From positions 124,001 through 188,000 of the forward strand of contig NZ_JAGQED010000005.1 of assembly GCF_018304965.1 (NCBI RefSeq): a DNA stretch of 64,000 nucleotides. The letters run 5' to 3'. Position 1 is the first letter of the stretch. Each line of letters starts with the position of its first letter. The notes under the pieces were generated by a model. The model was not told the DNA's origin, made no database searches, and saw only the letters and a program-made list of their open reading frames with translations. Of this stretch, positions 24,288-32,394 are shown one piece after another. This DNA comes from Collimonas antrihumi. Lineage in GTDB: Bacteria > Pseudomonadota > Gammaproteobacteria > Burkholderiales > Burkholderiaceae_D. The position numbers were made by a program, and so were the translations under genes.

Positions 24288-25658
24288 TCAGACGTGCAAC
24301 AGCAGATGCTCGCGTTCCCATGGGCTGATAACTTGCATGAACTCAGCGTGTTCCAGATCCTTGATTGCGGCATACACATCGACAAAACGGTCGCCCAGCA
24401 CCTGACGCAAGTGCGTCTCGCGACGCAGGCCTTCCAGCGCTTCGGACAAGCTTTGCGGCAACTGGTAATCAAGGTCGTATGCGCTGTCGACCGTGATCGG
24501 GGTTGGCTCCAGCTGTTCGGTCATACCCAGATAGCCGCAAGCCAGCGTCACCGCCAGCGCCAGATACGGATTCGCATCGGCGCCGACCACGCGGTTCTCG
24601 ACGCGTCGGTCCTGCGGACCGGATTCTGGAACCCGGAAGCCGACTGTGCGGTTATCCTTGCCCCACTGGATGTTGATTGGCGCAGCGGTATGGCGCACGA
24701 TGCGGCGATACGAGTTCACGTACGGCGCAACAATCGCCATCGCGGCCGGCATGTAACGCTGTAGCCCTCCGATGTAATGCGAGAACACGTTGGACGCTGT
24801 GCCGTCCTGATTGCTGAAGACGTTTTTTCCTGTCTTGGAATCGACCACGCTTTGGTGGATGTGCATCGCCGAACCGGGCTCGCCGGTGATCGGCTTGGCC
24901 ATGAAAGTCGCATACATGTCATGCTTCAAAGCTGCCTCGCGCAGGGTTCGCTTGAAGAAGAAGACCTTGTCAGCCAAACCCAAGGGCTCGCCATGCAAAA
25001 AGTTGATTTCCATTTGGCCGGCGCCAATTTCGTGGATCAGCGTATCGACGTCAAGTTGCATCAGGTCGCAGTAATCGTAGATATCCTCGAACAGCGGATC
25101 GAACTCGTTGACCGCATCGATGCTGTATATCTGGCGGCTGGTTTCGGCCCGGCCACTGCGCCCCACCGGCGTGCGCAACGGCAGATCCGGATCGATATTC
25201 TTGGCGGTCAGATAAAACTCAAGTTCCGGTGCCACGATCGGACTCCAGCCCTTGTCGGCGTAGAGTTTCAGCACTCGGCGCAGCACCGAACGCGGTGCGA
25301 AATCGACCAGCGAACCGTCGGAAAAATAGCAATCATGGATGACCTGCGCCGTCGGATCGACCGCCCACGGCACCAGCGTGATGGTGTTCGGATCCGCCCG
25401 CAGAATCATGTCACGATCGGTGGCCGAAATGGCGCGCTCGTAGGCAGCGTCATCGGTTGGATAGTTACCGGTCACCGTCATCCCGAGTACCGCTTCCGGC
25501 ATGCGCATGCCGCGATCTTCAGTGAATTTGGTGCGCGGCATGATCTTGCCGCGTGCGACGCCGGTCAAATCCGGCACCAGGCATTCGATTTCAGTGATCC
25601 GCTTTTCGTTGAGCCACTGTTCCATGTCGTTGTAGGAAAAATTTTCGCGTAAAGACAT
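24288..25658 (-). CDS. puuA: Gamma-glutamylputrescine synthetase (glutamine synthetase family)
   Basis: A 456-aa glutamine-synthetase-fold ligase of the PuuA group. The C-terminal catalytic domain has GQMEINFLHG (metal-binding glutamates), the GSAMHIHQS histidine motif, RHTAAPINIQWGKDNRTVGFRVP and the VENRVVGADANPYLALA motif. It lacks the tyrosine adenylylation loop of GlnA. The enzyme joins glutamate to putrescine with ATP, the first step of the glutamylated pathway. It lies 101 bases from both neighbours in the operon, preceded by puuD. Confidence 0.9.
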   Translation of the reverse strand: MSLRENFSYNDMEQWLNEKRITEIECLVPDLTGVARGKIMPRTKFTEDRGMRMPEAVLGMTVTGNYPTDDAAYERAISATDRDMILRADPNTITLVPWAVDPTAQVIHDCYFSDGSLVDFAPRSVLRRVLKLYADKGWSPIVAPELEFYLTAKNIDPDLPLRTPVGRSGRAETSRQIYSIDAVNEFDPLFEDIYDYCDLMQLDVDTLIHEIGAGQMEINFLHGEPLGLADKVFFFKRTLREAALKHDMYATFMAKPITGEPGSAMHIHQSVVDSKTGKNVFSNQDGTASNVFSHYIGGLQRYMPAAMAIVAPYVNSYRRIVRHTAAPINIQWGKDNRTVGFRVPESGPQDRRVENRVVGADANPYLALAVTLACGYLGMTEQLEPTPITVDSAYDLDYQLPQSLSEALEGLRRETHLRQVLGDRFVDVYAAIKDLEHAEFMQVISPWEREHLLLHV

Positions 25659-25758
25659 AATGTTCTCTCATGTTTCGTTTGCTCTTACGCGGAGCCGGCC
25701 CGCATATCGGGCGCCCTGCGTCTGCTTTGCCACTTCATGGCGCTAGCGCTGAGCGACG

Positions 25759-26562
25759 CTACGGCACTTCTGGTGCAAAGGTTCCCAATATTTTCATGCG
25801 TCCCCTTTCTGTTTTTTGTAATTGATATTCCCGACAGGCTTCGCCAAACGCGGCGAGTAGCATCATCGAATCAGGATGTTCGGTAATCTTCCACTCTGGA
25901 TGCCACTGCACCGCCAATGTGAAGCCAACGGCATCCTGTACGCTGAAAGCTTCAACCAGACCGTCATCGGCGCGCGCTTCCACACGGAGACCGGGGGCAA
26001 GACGGTCCAGCCCCTGTCCATGCAGGGAGTTCACCACCAGCTCGCTAGCGCCATTCAATATCGTGGAGATACGTCCGCCGGGCGTCAGCGTCACGCGGTG
26101 TGCCGGACCGTACTGCACGTCCAGCGGGTCTGAATTTTCATTGCGGTGGTCCATCATGCCAGGCACTTCATATACTGCCTGATGCAAGGAGCCACCGAGG
26201 GCAACATTGATTTCCTGCGCGCCGCGGCAAATCGCCAACAGCGGAATCCCGCGTTCGACAGCCCGACGAATCAGCGGCATCGTGGTCGCATCACGCGGCG
26301 CATCAAGCGGCAAATCCGGCTTCAATATCTCTTGATCGAAGAGCGCCGGGTGCACATTCGATGGCGAACCGGTCAGCAGAACGCCATCGGCAACCGCCAG
26401 CACCGCCTCCCAATCTGTTGTCGCACCAAAGGCAGGCAGTACCAAAGGCATGCAGTCGGCACCCAGCCAGACCGCATCGACGTACTTCATTTGTGCAAGG
26501 TAGTAGCGATCTGTGTCGATCTGTCTGGTGCAGGAGGGAACGATGATGATTGGACGGTGCAT
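25759..26562 (-). CDS. puuD: Gamma-glutamyl-GABA hydrolase
   Basis: A 267-aa class I glutamine-amidotransferase-like hydrolase of the PuuD family (peptidase C26). The nucleophile cysteine is in PLLAICRGAQEINVALGGSLHQ, and the catalytic His/Glu are in AVQWHPEWKI. It releases GABA from gamma-glutamyl-GABA, the last step of the putrescine pathway. It is the first gene of the operon puuD-puuA-spuC-puuC. The ATG at 26562 has no strong ribosome site. A 16-bp perfect palindrome lies 62 bases upstream (26625-26640). Confidence 0.9.
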   Translation of the reverse strand: MHRPIIIVPSCTRQIDTDRYYLAQMKYVDAVWLGADCMPLVLPAFGATTDWEAVLAVADGVLLTGSPSNVHPALFDQEILKPDLPLDAPRDATTMPLIRRAVERGIPLLAICRGAQEINVALGGSLHQAVYEVPGMMDHRNENSDPLDVQYGPAHRVTLTPGGRISTILNGASELVVNSLHGQGLDRLAPGLRVEARADDGLVEAFSVQDAVGFTLAVQWHPEWKITEHPDSMMLLAAFGEACREYQLQKTERGRMKILGTFAPEVP

Positions 26563-26624
26563 GATTTATTTGGATCAAGAATGCGGGCCGAGAATGTGAG
26601 TAGAATGTTTTCGCGCTAAGAACC

Positions 26625-26640
26625 AATTTTGCGCAAAATT
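26625..26640. promoter_or_regulatory. 16-bp perfect palindrome upstream of puuD
   Basis: AATTTTGCGCAAAATT is a perfect dyad in the puuD promoter region. Because the operon has no linked PuuR-type regulator, it is a candidate site for an unlinked repressor. It sits in a 321-bp gap (26563-26883). The rest of that gap holds only a weak 41-codon GTG ORF (26781-26906, MISNLSAAVLLGASLAQ...), which I do not call. Confidence 0.45.
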
Positions 26641-26883
26641 CTTTTGTTGCAATGCACCACTTTCTAGCAGGTAAAACAGACTCTTTCCCCCTTAGCTAAG
26701 TAATTAAAATCATCTTAGGCTTAATTTCGTATTGTTGGGAGTGCCACTCTAACCATCTTGATAGAACCACATAACTTATCGTGATTTCCAATCTTTCCGC
26801 CGCTGTATTACTGGGTGCGAGCCTGGCCCAGGCAGACTATTTTCCGCGCCTGAATGATGGGCTACGCCGAACGGATATTGCGT

Positions 26884-27684
26884 TTAATGGAAGAGGCCGG
26901 GGATGAAGTTGCGGCGCTGATTAGCAGAGTTCGCAAGCCAATCCCGCACCTGTGCTGCCACCCAATGCCCCGCATCCAGTGTGATGTCATGGCCGGCAGC
27001 GGCGTGTGTCGCCAGCGATGCATTCCATTGATGCGCCAGCTGCTGTGAACAGCGCGGATCGATCAGCCGGTCCGCGCTGCCGGCAAGAAACAGCAGCGGC
27101 GGCTTAGGCACCTGCTCGGGCGCGCGATAACGGATTGCCGCGCATAACTGCCGCAGGGCGTTCTGATATGTGACCGGATGGTCGCGTTGATAACTGATCC
27201 AGTCAGCCAGCACATCGGCTTGTTGCCCGCACTGATTGCTGGTCAAACGCAACAGGAGACTTTCCTGCCGCTCGACATTGTGGTTAAGCAGACTTGATAA
27301 GCCAAGAGCTAGCAGCGCGGGATAATTGCGCGGCCTCAAGCGCCGATAGAACGGGTTGACAGGGCGTAAGCTGGTATTGAGCAAGACGCAGCCGGTTATT
27401 TCGTCCGGATAACGCATGGCCCAGTCGGTCGCGACCATTCCGCCCAAGGATAAGGCCAGCAAATGATAGGGCGGCGCGATATTCTGGCTCAAGAGCTGCC
27501 GCCGGCAGGAATCGGTCATCTCCTCCACTCGCACAGGACTTCTGAGCGTGTGCAGGCTACCGTTACCTGGTAAATCGAGAAGAGTGATGTCAGCTTCGGG
27601 CACTATCGAGCGGAACAGGTCAGGAAATTTTCCCCAGTGCCGCGTCTCCCGCATCAGCCCCCGCAGAAACACCCATTTACTCAT
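26884..27684 (-). CDS. Alpha/beta hydrolase
   Basis: A 266-aa alpha/beta-hydrolase-fold protein. The nucleophile elbow is LALSLGGMV (serine about residue 99), the acid is likely in LFLAGSADRLIDPR, and the histidine is in LDAGHWVAAQV. The start lacks the usual HG oxyanion motif and instead has FLRGLMRETRHWG, common to a subgroup of small lipases/esterases. It overlaps the upstream M14 gene by 8 bases (ATGAGTAA), so the two are translationally coupled and probably act together. Substrate unknown. Confidence 0.82.
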   Translation of the reverse strand: MSKWVFLRGLMRETRHWGKFPDLFRSIVPEADITLLDLPGNGSLHTLRSPVRVEEMTDSCRRQLLSQNIAPPYHLLALSLGGMVATDWAMRYPDEITGCVLLNTSLRPVNPFYRRLRPRNYPALLALGLSSLLNHNVERQESLLLRLTSNQCGQQADVLADWISYQRDHPVTYQNALRQLCAAIRYRAPEQVPKPPLLFLAGSADRLIDPRCSQQLAHQWNASLATHAAAGHDITLDAGHWVAAQVRDWLANSANQRRNFIPGLFH

Positions 27685-28684
27685 GATGTATCCCGTGTTG
27701 TTCTGGTTGCCTTTGCTGCCCAGGACTGCCCGGCATCCAATACTGATGAGCGCCGGCGGCCCTGGTAAGGAAATCGAGCCATACCAGGTGACTGCGCAGC
27801 ACGCGATGCAGACGTCCGGGCGACCTGGGATTAAACATGCCCAGGCGGGAAAACAGCTGGCACGGATTTTCTTTTACCCAACGCCAGGAGCCCATCTCCA
27901 GCGTAAGCGGGAGAAACACCCGGTCACTGTTGGCTGGCAATTGCAGGTAAAGGTAGTCCCACAAATCGCCATGGGTGAGATACTGAGAGTTTTGCGCCTC
28001 GAACAAATAATTGTGTTCTCGGTAGGTTTCATTAAACAGATCCTTGAGAGCCAGAACTTGCGGCAAGTGCCGGATTGGCGTCCGGCTGTGCGCGTAAGGA
28101 AACCAGATCCGGTCCTTCAATCCGAAGCCGGAATGGCAATCCAGTGCAATACTGAATTCACGGCTCAGCAGCTCTTGCTGCACGACGCTGCACAGTGCCT
28201 GGGCCTCTGCTTCCATCGGCGCGTCGCTTACCCCGCGGTACCAAGGTAGACGAGAGCTGATGCGTTGCCCGCCGAGCAGGAAAAAGACTTTTTCGCTGGC
28301 ATTGACCGGCGCATTGCGCATCAGGTCCACGCCTCTCGGATTGCAGCGGGTACTGTCCCACATCCCTGCAGGATTTACCAAAGGCATGAAAATCAAACGT
28401 ACCGACGCCAATTGGTGATGCAATGCGGCATCCCATTTCAAGCGCGCCAGCAAGCTGCGTAAGAATGCCAGGAGAACTCGGGTGCCGATGCGCTCGAGAC
28501 CGTGGACGCCACCGAAGAAACCTACCGCCGGCGCTTCCGGATCTTTGCTGCCGATAGACAATACGTAGACCGGGAAATGATGGCCCTTCAATTCGATTTC
28601 GCACACGGATCGCCCTTCCAGGTAAGGTTTTCCCTCCTGAATGATGCGTTCCAGTTCGGTCAATTCCGGTAAATCGAAGTCCAT
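27677..28684 (-). CDS. M14-family zinc carboxypeptidase-like protein
   Basis: A 335-aa protein of the M14/succinylglutamate-desuccinylase fold. The zinc site HxxE is in FFGGVHGLERIGT, the substrate-binding region is VNPAGMWDSTRCNPRGVDLMRNAP, the third zinc ligand is probably in IALDCHSGFGLKD, and a late LTLEMGSW supplies the catalytic glutamate. I start at the ATG 28684, which has GGAGG 9 bases upstream; an in-frame ATG 45 codons earlier would add a low-complexity GGGG segment with no domain. It is coupled to the hydrolase downstream. The substrate (peptide, N-acyl amino acid or ester) cannot be read from sequence. Confidence 0.78.
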   Translation of the reverse strand: MDFDLPELTELERIIQEGKPYLEGRSVCEIELKGHHFPVYVLSIGSKDPEAPAVGFFGGVHGLERIGTRVLLAFLRSLLARLKWDAALHHQLASVRLIFMPLVNPAGMWDSTRCNPRGVDLMRNAPVNASEKVFFLLGGQRISSRLPWYRGVSDAPMEAEAQALCSVVQQELLSREFSIALDCHSGFGLKDRIWFPYAHSRTPIRHLPQVLALKDLFNETYREHNYLFEAQNSQYLTHGDLWDYLYLQLPANSDRVFLPLTLEMGSWRWVKENPCQLFSRLGMFNPRSPGRLHRVLRSHLVWLDFLTRAAGAHQYWMPGSPGQQRQPEQHGIHHE

Positions 28685-28849
28685 TTCGACGCCTCCACCG
28701 CCCCGCTTACATGATGAATCGAAATCGAATCGGGGCAAGGAAAACTTTTGCTCCTTGTTTGAGGTATTGTCAAGGGCATATCTAAAAACCGTGCCTTCAA
28801 CGTCACTGGGCCGCGGCAAGATCAGCCTGTAGTGATCAAGCCCGAACGA

Positions 28850-29536
28850 TCAGGCCCGCGCCTGCGACCAGCGCCGATAGCGCCGCGTCAGGCGCCGGGT
28901 GCGCATCTGGTCGATGAGCAACGTCAGCAGCGCTGAATGATTGCCGGTTCGCTTGCCAGTTGCTACGCGGCTGGCCAGCACCTGCTCCGCCACCGCTTTG
29001 CGGCTGATGCCGCCGGTGGTCATTACAGGCATATGGGCGACGGCGGCCAGCTCCTTGGCAAACTCCAGGAAATAAGCTTCGCGCGCCAGGGTTCGGCCAT
29101 CTGCGGTGCGTCCTTGCATCGCCGGACTTTCGTAGCTGCCGCCGGACAGCTCGACCAGATCCACTTGCAACTCATTCAGCCACAGGATGACTTGCCTGGC
29201 GTCGTCTTCGCTAAAGCCCCTGCGCTGAAAATCGGCGGAGTTGAGTTTCACCGCCACGCAAAATCTCGCCGAGACAGTAGCACGCACAGCGCGCACCACG
29301 TCCAGCAGCAAGCGCGCACGGTTGGGCAAACTGTCGCCCCAGTCGTCCTTGCGTTGATTGCTCAGTGGCGACAGGAATTGTGAAATCAGGTAGCCGTGCG
29401 CGGCGTGGATTTCGACCCCGGTAAATCCTGCCCGCTCGGCGGCAGCGGCGCTGGCCGCGAAGCGCGCGATGACCTCCTGGATTTCAGCATCATTCATGGC
29501 TTTGGGCCGTACAAAGAGCTTGCTGTGCTTGCCCAT
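28850..29536 (-). pseudogene. NADH:flavin oxidoreductase (old yellow enzyme) truncated at both ends
   Basis: The middle of an OYE-family TIM barrel is well conserved: RAGFTGVEIHAAHGYLISQF, LSPLSNQRKDDWGDSLPNRAR, VKLNSADFQRRGFSEDDA, DLVELSGGSYESPA, PVMTTGGISR. The first ~130-140 residues that begin the barrel and bind FMN are absent: upstream of LDMGKHSKLF the DNA turns into the MerR gene on the other strand. After AEQVLASRVA the family sequence stops and an unrelated Arg-rich tail follows, so the C-terminal FMN-phosphate region is also lost. An active enzyme is very unlikely. Confidence 0.78.
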
Positions 29537-29818
29537 GTCGAGCGCTTGCGCCGGATCCAGATGGCGCGAAACCTGGGATTTTCACTGGATGCTATCCGCA
29601 GCGTATTTGCCAGTCATGAAGAACTATCCAAAGACGATCTGCTGCGCAAGCTGGACGGCCGGCTGCTGGAGATAGAGCAGTTGATGGATACACTGCGCGA
29701 GCAGCAACAACATTTGCGCGCCCTGCGCACCACGCTTCGTGAAACCTGGGCGGAGGGGGAATGCCTGAACACGACTTCCTTGGTAAATGGCAAACTTGCC
29801 AGACAAGGGAAGCACTAA
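29537..29818 (+). pseudogene. MerR-family regulator lacking its DNA-binding N-terminus
   Basis: From 29537 the plus strand encodes VERLRRIQMARNLGFSLDAI, RSVFASHEELSKDDLLRKL and the coiled coil RLLEIEQLMDTLREQQQHLRALRTTL, which is residues ~45 to the end of a MerR regulator. The ~45 N-terminal residues (winged helix-turn-helix) are missing, and the frame upstream is antisense to the OYE remnant. OYE genes often diverge from such regulators, so one deletion across the shared promoter removed both 5' ends. No start codon or ribosome site remains. Confidence 0.75.
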
Positions 29819-29839
29819 GGGGATTGCGGGTGGCGGCTG

Positions 29840-30214
29840 CTATTCGTCCTCATATTCCGAGTACTTGCGCGCATCGCCACGGACTTTATCGGCAGGATAT
29901 TTAAGCCGGTTCAGGACCATTTTTTCCGCTACGGCTGCACTGAGATCGACATCGAGTTTATCGGCCAGCCGAATCAGGTAGACCAGTACATCTGCCATTT
30001 CATGCCGGACCTGCTTCAACTTGGCCGGATTGAGCTCATCGCCGCTGCCGGTTGGCAGCCATTGAAAATGTTCAAGAAGCTCGGCCGCTTCGACACACAG
30101 CGCAGAGGACAGATTTTTAGGGGTATGAAACTGATCCCAGTCGCGCTCGGCGACGAATTGGCGAATTTCTTCGCGCAGGCGGGAGAATTCACCATTTTCA
30201 GATTGATCGGCCAT
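29840..30214 (-). CDS. MazG-like nucleotide pyrophosphohydrolase
   Basis: A 124-aa all-alpha NTP pyrophosphatase of the MazG/RS21-C6 group. The metal-binding motifs are EAAELLEHFQW (ExxE) and HEMADVLVYLIRLAD (ExxxD). It belongs to the dCTPase-like house-cleaning type by the RDWDQFHTPKNL start. The ATG is preceded by GGAG at 7 bases. It lies 28 bases after the DUF971 gene on the same strand and may be the distal end of the redox/transport operon, although its role looks independent. Convergent with the MerR remnant. Confidence 0.85.
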   Translation of the reverse strand: MADQSENGEFSRLREEIRQFVAERDWDQFHTPKNLSSALCVEAAELLEHFQWLPTGSGDELNPAKLKQVRHEMADVLVYLIRLADKLDVDLSAAVAEKMVLNRLKYPADKVRGDARKYSEYEDE

Positions 30215-30242
30215 GACAGTGCTCCGTTTTAAGTTTTCACCA

Positions 30243-30557
30243 TCATATAGGCAGTCGACGCTCTATATCCATATCACCGATCTGCTCCAGATAGCGCCAC
30301 GGATAAATCCCACGATTGTGGCCATCTTCGAAAAACAGCCGTATCCCGTAACTGCCGACAGCTTCAATCGCCTTTACCCGGAATGCGCGCTCAGCATCCG
30401 CCGGTGGCAAATCCCGCTGGCGATCGCTGCTGCAATCTCCGCACTTGCAGGCCAGCCGCAATTTCTGACCTTCGATCTGTAGGCTGCGCCCATCCAGCCA
30501 GACAATCTCAAGCAAATTGCTGTTGCGCAGATAATTTAGTGTGCCGACCTGTTTCAT
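30243..30557 (-). CDS. DUF971 protein (gamma-butyrobetaine hydroxylase N-terminal-like)
   Basis: A 104-aa single-domain DUF971 protein: LLEIVWLDGRSLQIEG, then LRLACKCGDCSSDRQR (a CxCxxC cluster that binds zinc in relatives), IEAVGSYGIRLFFEDGHNRGIYPWRYLEQI at the end. Stand-alone DUF971 proteins have been linked by gene context to Fe-S protein biogenesis, but the biochemical role is not settled. The ATG overlaps the HEAT-protein stop as TAATG, so it is coupled to the operon that carries the ferredoxin and flavoprotein; a metal or Fe-S maturation role here is an inference. Confidence 0.85.
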   Translation of the reverse strand: MKQVGTLNYLRNSNLLEIVWLDGRSLQIEGQKLRLACKCGDCSSDRQRDLPPADAERAFRVKAIEAVGSYGIRLFFEDGHNRGIYPWRYLEQIGDMDIERRLPI

Positions 30558-31558
30558 TAAATTGACGTGGTGTTGATCTGCCGTATGGCGAGGCGTACGG
30601 ATTTTCTGACTTCCGGGTCCGGATCGGCTTGATGTTTTTCCAATTCGTCCAATGCTAGCCTCGAACCGATTTCACCCAGCGCCAGCGCCGCTTCCTTGCG
30701 CAAGTTGCTGATTTGATGCGACAGCAACGTTAGCAGCGCAGCTACCGCTGACGGGTTACGTAATCGTCCAAGGCTACGTGCGGCACGCAAGCGCACTTGC
30801 CAGTAGGCGTCCTGCAAGCTGTCGATCAGCGGGTCGATCGCCGCCTGCAGACGCAGCTTGCCTATCGTGGTTGCCGCTTCTTCGCGGACTTGCCAGGCTT
30901 CGTCATGCAAGCCCTTCAATAGCGCAGGCAGACCATTTTCATCGCTGGCATAACCCAGCGCTCCCGCGGCCGCGCGGCGCACGCCGGCATCGCTGTCGCT
31001 GCATAACAAAGCCTGCAGCGACGCCAATGCCTGCGGATGTTTCAAATAGCCTAGCACGGCTACCGCTTCACGCCGGACGACGGCGTCCTGGTCTGACAGG
31101 GCCGCGATTGCCGCTTGATAGCTGGCCATCACTCGCAAAGGTTTCAATGCACGCAGCGCGGATGCTCGCACCTGCGGCAACGGATGCGAAACGGCAGGTA
31201 ACAGATATGACGCGGATGAAGCCAGCTTCAAGTCGCTCAGGCTGTCCGAGGCGGCATTGCGGACTTCGGGATCTTCGTCGCCAAGCAGTTTAACCAGGGC
31301 GGCAACGCCCTGCTCGCATTCGAACGCCTGCAGCGCAGCCGCAGCTTCACGGCGCACCGGTGGCGATGTATCGTCCAAGGCGCTGACAAACAAGTAGACA
31401 TGCTCATCGCCGGCAAAGTCGGTCAGATCGAGGATGGCGATGCGCCGGATTTCACTGTCCGGCGATTGCAGCCTTGTGCTGATGGCTTGCAGCCCAGGTG
31501 CTGTGTCGGGGGGATGGCTCAAAGGTATTTCCTTCATGAATATGGCGCCGTGGTTCAT
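30557..31558 (-). CDS. HEAT-repeat (PBS-lyase-like) protein
   Basis: A 333-aa protein built from about eight to nine ~31-residue HEAT units, e.g. VRREAAAALQAFECEQGVAALVKLLGDEDPEVR-like, then VRREAVAVLGYLKHPQALASLQALL, VRRAAAGALGYASDENGLPALLKGL, VREEAATTIGKLRLQAAIDPLIDSL and VRLRAARSLGRLRNPSAVAALLTLL. E/F-type phycobilin-lyase-like HEAT proteins serve as scaffolds or maturation chaperones. The start overlaps the stop of the ABC ATPase (ATGA) and its stop overlaps the DUF971 start, so it is an integral part of the operon. A role in assembling the flavin/Fe-S partner proteins is plausible but unproven. Confidence 0.85.
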   Translation of the reverse strand: MNHGAIFMKEIPLSHPPDTAPGLQAISTRLQSPDSEIRRIAILDLTDFAGDEHVYLFVSALDDTSPPVRREAAAALQAFECEQGVAALVKLLGDEDPEVRNAASDSLSDLKLASSASYLLPAVSHPLPQVRASALRALKPLRVMASYQAAIAALSDQDAVVRREAVAVLGYLKHPQALASLQALLCSDSDAGVRRAAAGALGYASDENGLPALLKGLHDEAWQVREEAATTIGKLRLQAAIDPLIDSLQDAYWQVRLRAARSLGRLRNPSAVAALLTLLSHQISNLRKEAALALGEIGSRLALDELEKHQADPDPEVRKSVRLAIRQINTTSI

Positions 31559-32394
31559 ATAGCGAATCGCAGTTGCCTGGCGTGGATCACTCCGAGCGGG
31601 CTGAGCCGTTCCAGAGACAGCATGTCACGCTGCGGATGCAGCAGTGCGAGGCAACGCGCCTTGAGCGCGACGAAATCCGTGGAAGTCACCAGTTGGGGGC
31701 TGCGCGGCCGAGCGAAATCGATATCAAGCTCTTCGATAATGCGGCCGGGATGGGCGCTCATCACGAACAGCCGGTCTGCCAGAAATAACGCCTCATCGAT
31801 ATCGTGGGTAATGAAAATGATCGAAGTGCGGATCGACGACCATACCTGCAACAGCAGCTGCTGCATCATCAGGCGAGTTTGCGCATCGAGCGCGCCAAAC
31901 GGTTCATCCATCAGCAATACCTTGGGACGGTTGATCAGCACCCGCGCGATTTCCACCCGTTGCTGCATGCCGCCCGACAGCTGCGCCGGATACGAACGTT
32001 CGTAGCCTGCCAAGCCGACCAGTTCCAGCAATTCCTGCGCACGCCGGTTACGCTCGGCGCGTCTAACGCCTTGCATCTTGAGTCCGAAGGCGACGTTGTC
32101 GAGCACATTCTTCCATGGGAACAGCGTATGGTGCTGAAATACCAGGCCGCGGTCCGGATGCGGTCCGTCGACCGTTTCGCCATCTAGCCGGATGCTGCCG
32201 GCGGCGCTGCTCAGGTGGCCTGCGATGGCGCCCAGCAAGGTCGATTTTCCGCAACCGGACGGACCCAGCAGGCACACCAGCTGGCCTGGTTCAACCGTGA
32301 ACGAAATATCACGAACGGCATCGAACGCACGCTCGCCGCGCCCCAATCGGATATGCAGCCGGTCAATGGCTAGCTTGCCGTTGACTATAGTCAT
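31555..32394 (-). CDS. ABC importer ATPase (SsuB/TauB/NrtD-like)
   Basis: A 279-aa ATPase of the nitrate/sulfonate/taurine importer family. Walker A is LLGPSGCGKSTLL, the Q loop LVFQHHTLFPWKN, the signature SGGMQQRVEIARVL, Walker B VLLMDEPFGALD, and the H loop FITHDIDEALFLADR. The C-terminus (IDFARPRSPQLVTS) is typical of SsuB/TauB. I use ATG 32394 (GGAG 8 bases upstream); the longer reading frame upstream lies inside the permease gene. ATGA overlaps join it to both neighbours. The substrate is not readable from an ATPase. Confidence 0.9.
   Translation of the reverse strand: MTIVNGKLAIDRLHIRLGRGERAFDAVRDISFTVEPGQLVCLLGPSGCGKSTLLGAIAGHLSSAAGSIRLDGETVDGPHPDRGLVFQHHTLFPWKNVLDNVAFGLKMQGVRRAERNRRAQELLELVGLAGYERSYPAQLSGGMQQRVEIARVLINRPKVLLMDEPFGALDAQTRLMMQQLLLQVWSSIRTSIIFITHDIDEALFLADRLFVMSAHPGRIIEELDIDFARPRSPQLVTSTDFVALKARCLALLHPQRDMLSLERLSPLGVIHARQLRFAI

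Noticed and set aside
26781-26906. GTG ORF of 41 codons (MISNLSAAVLLGASLAQ...) in the puuD upstream gap
   Set aside because: Weak start, no ribosome site, and it runs into the antisense of the alpha/beta hydrolase.
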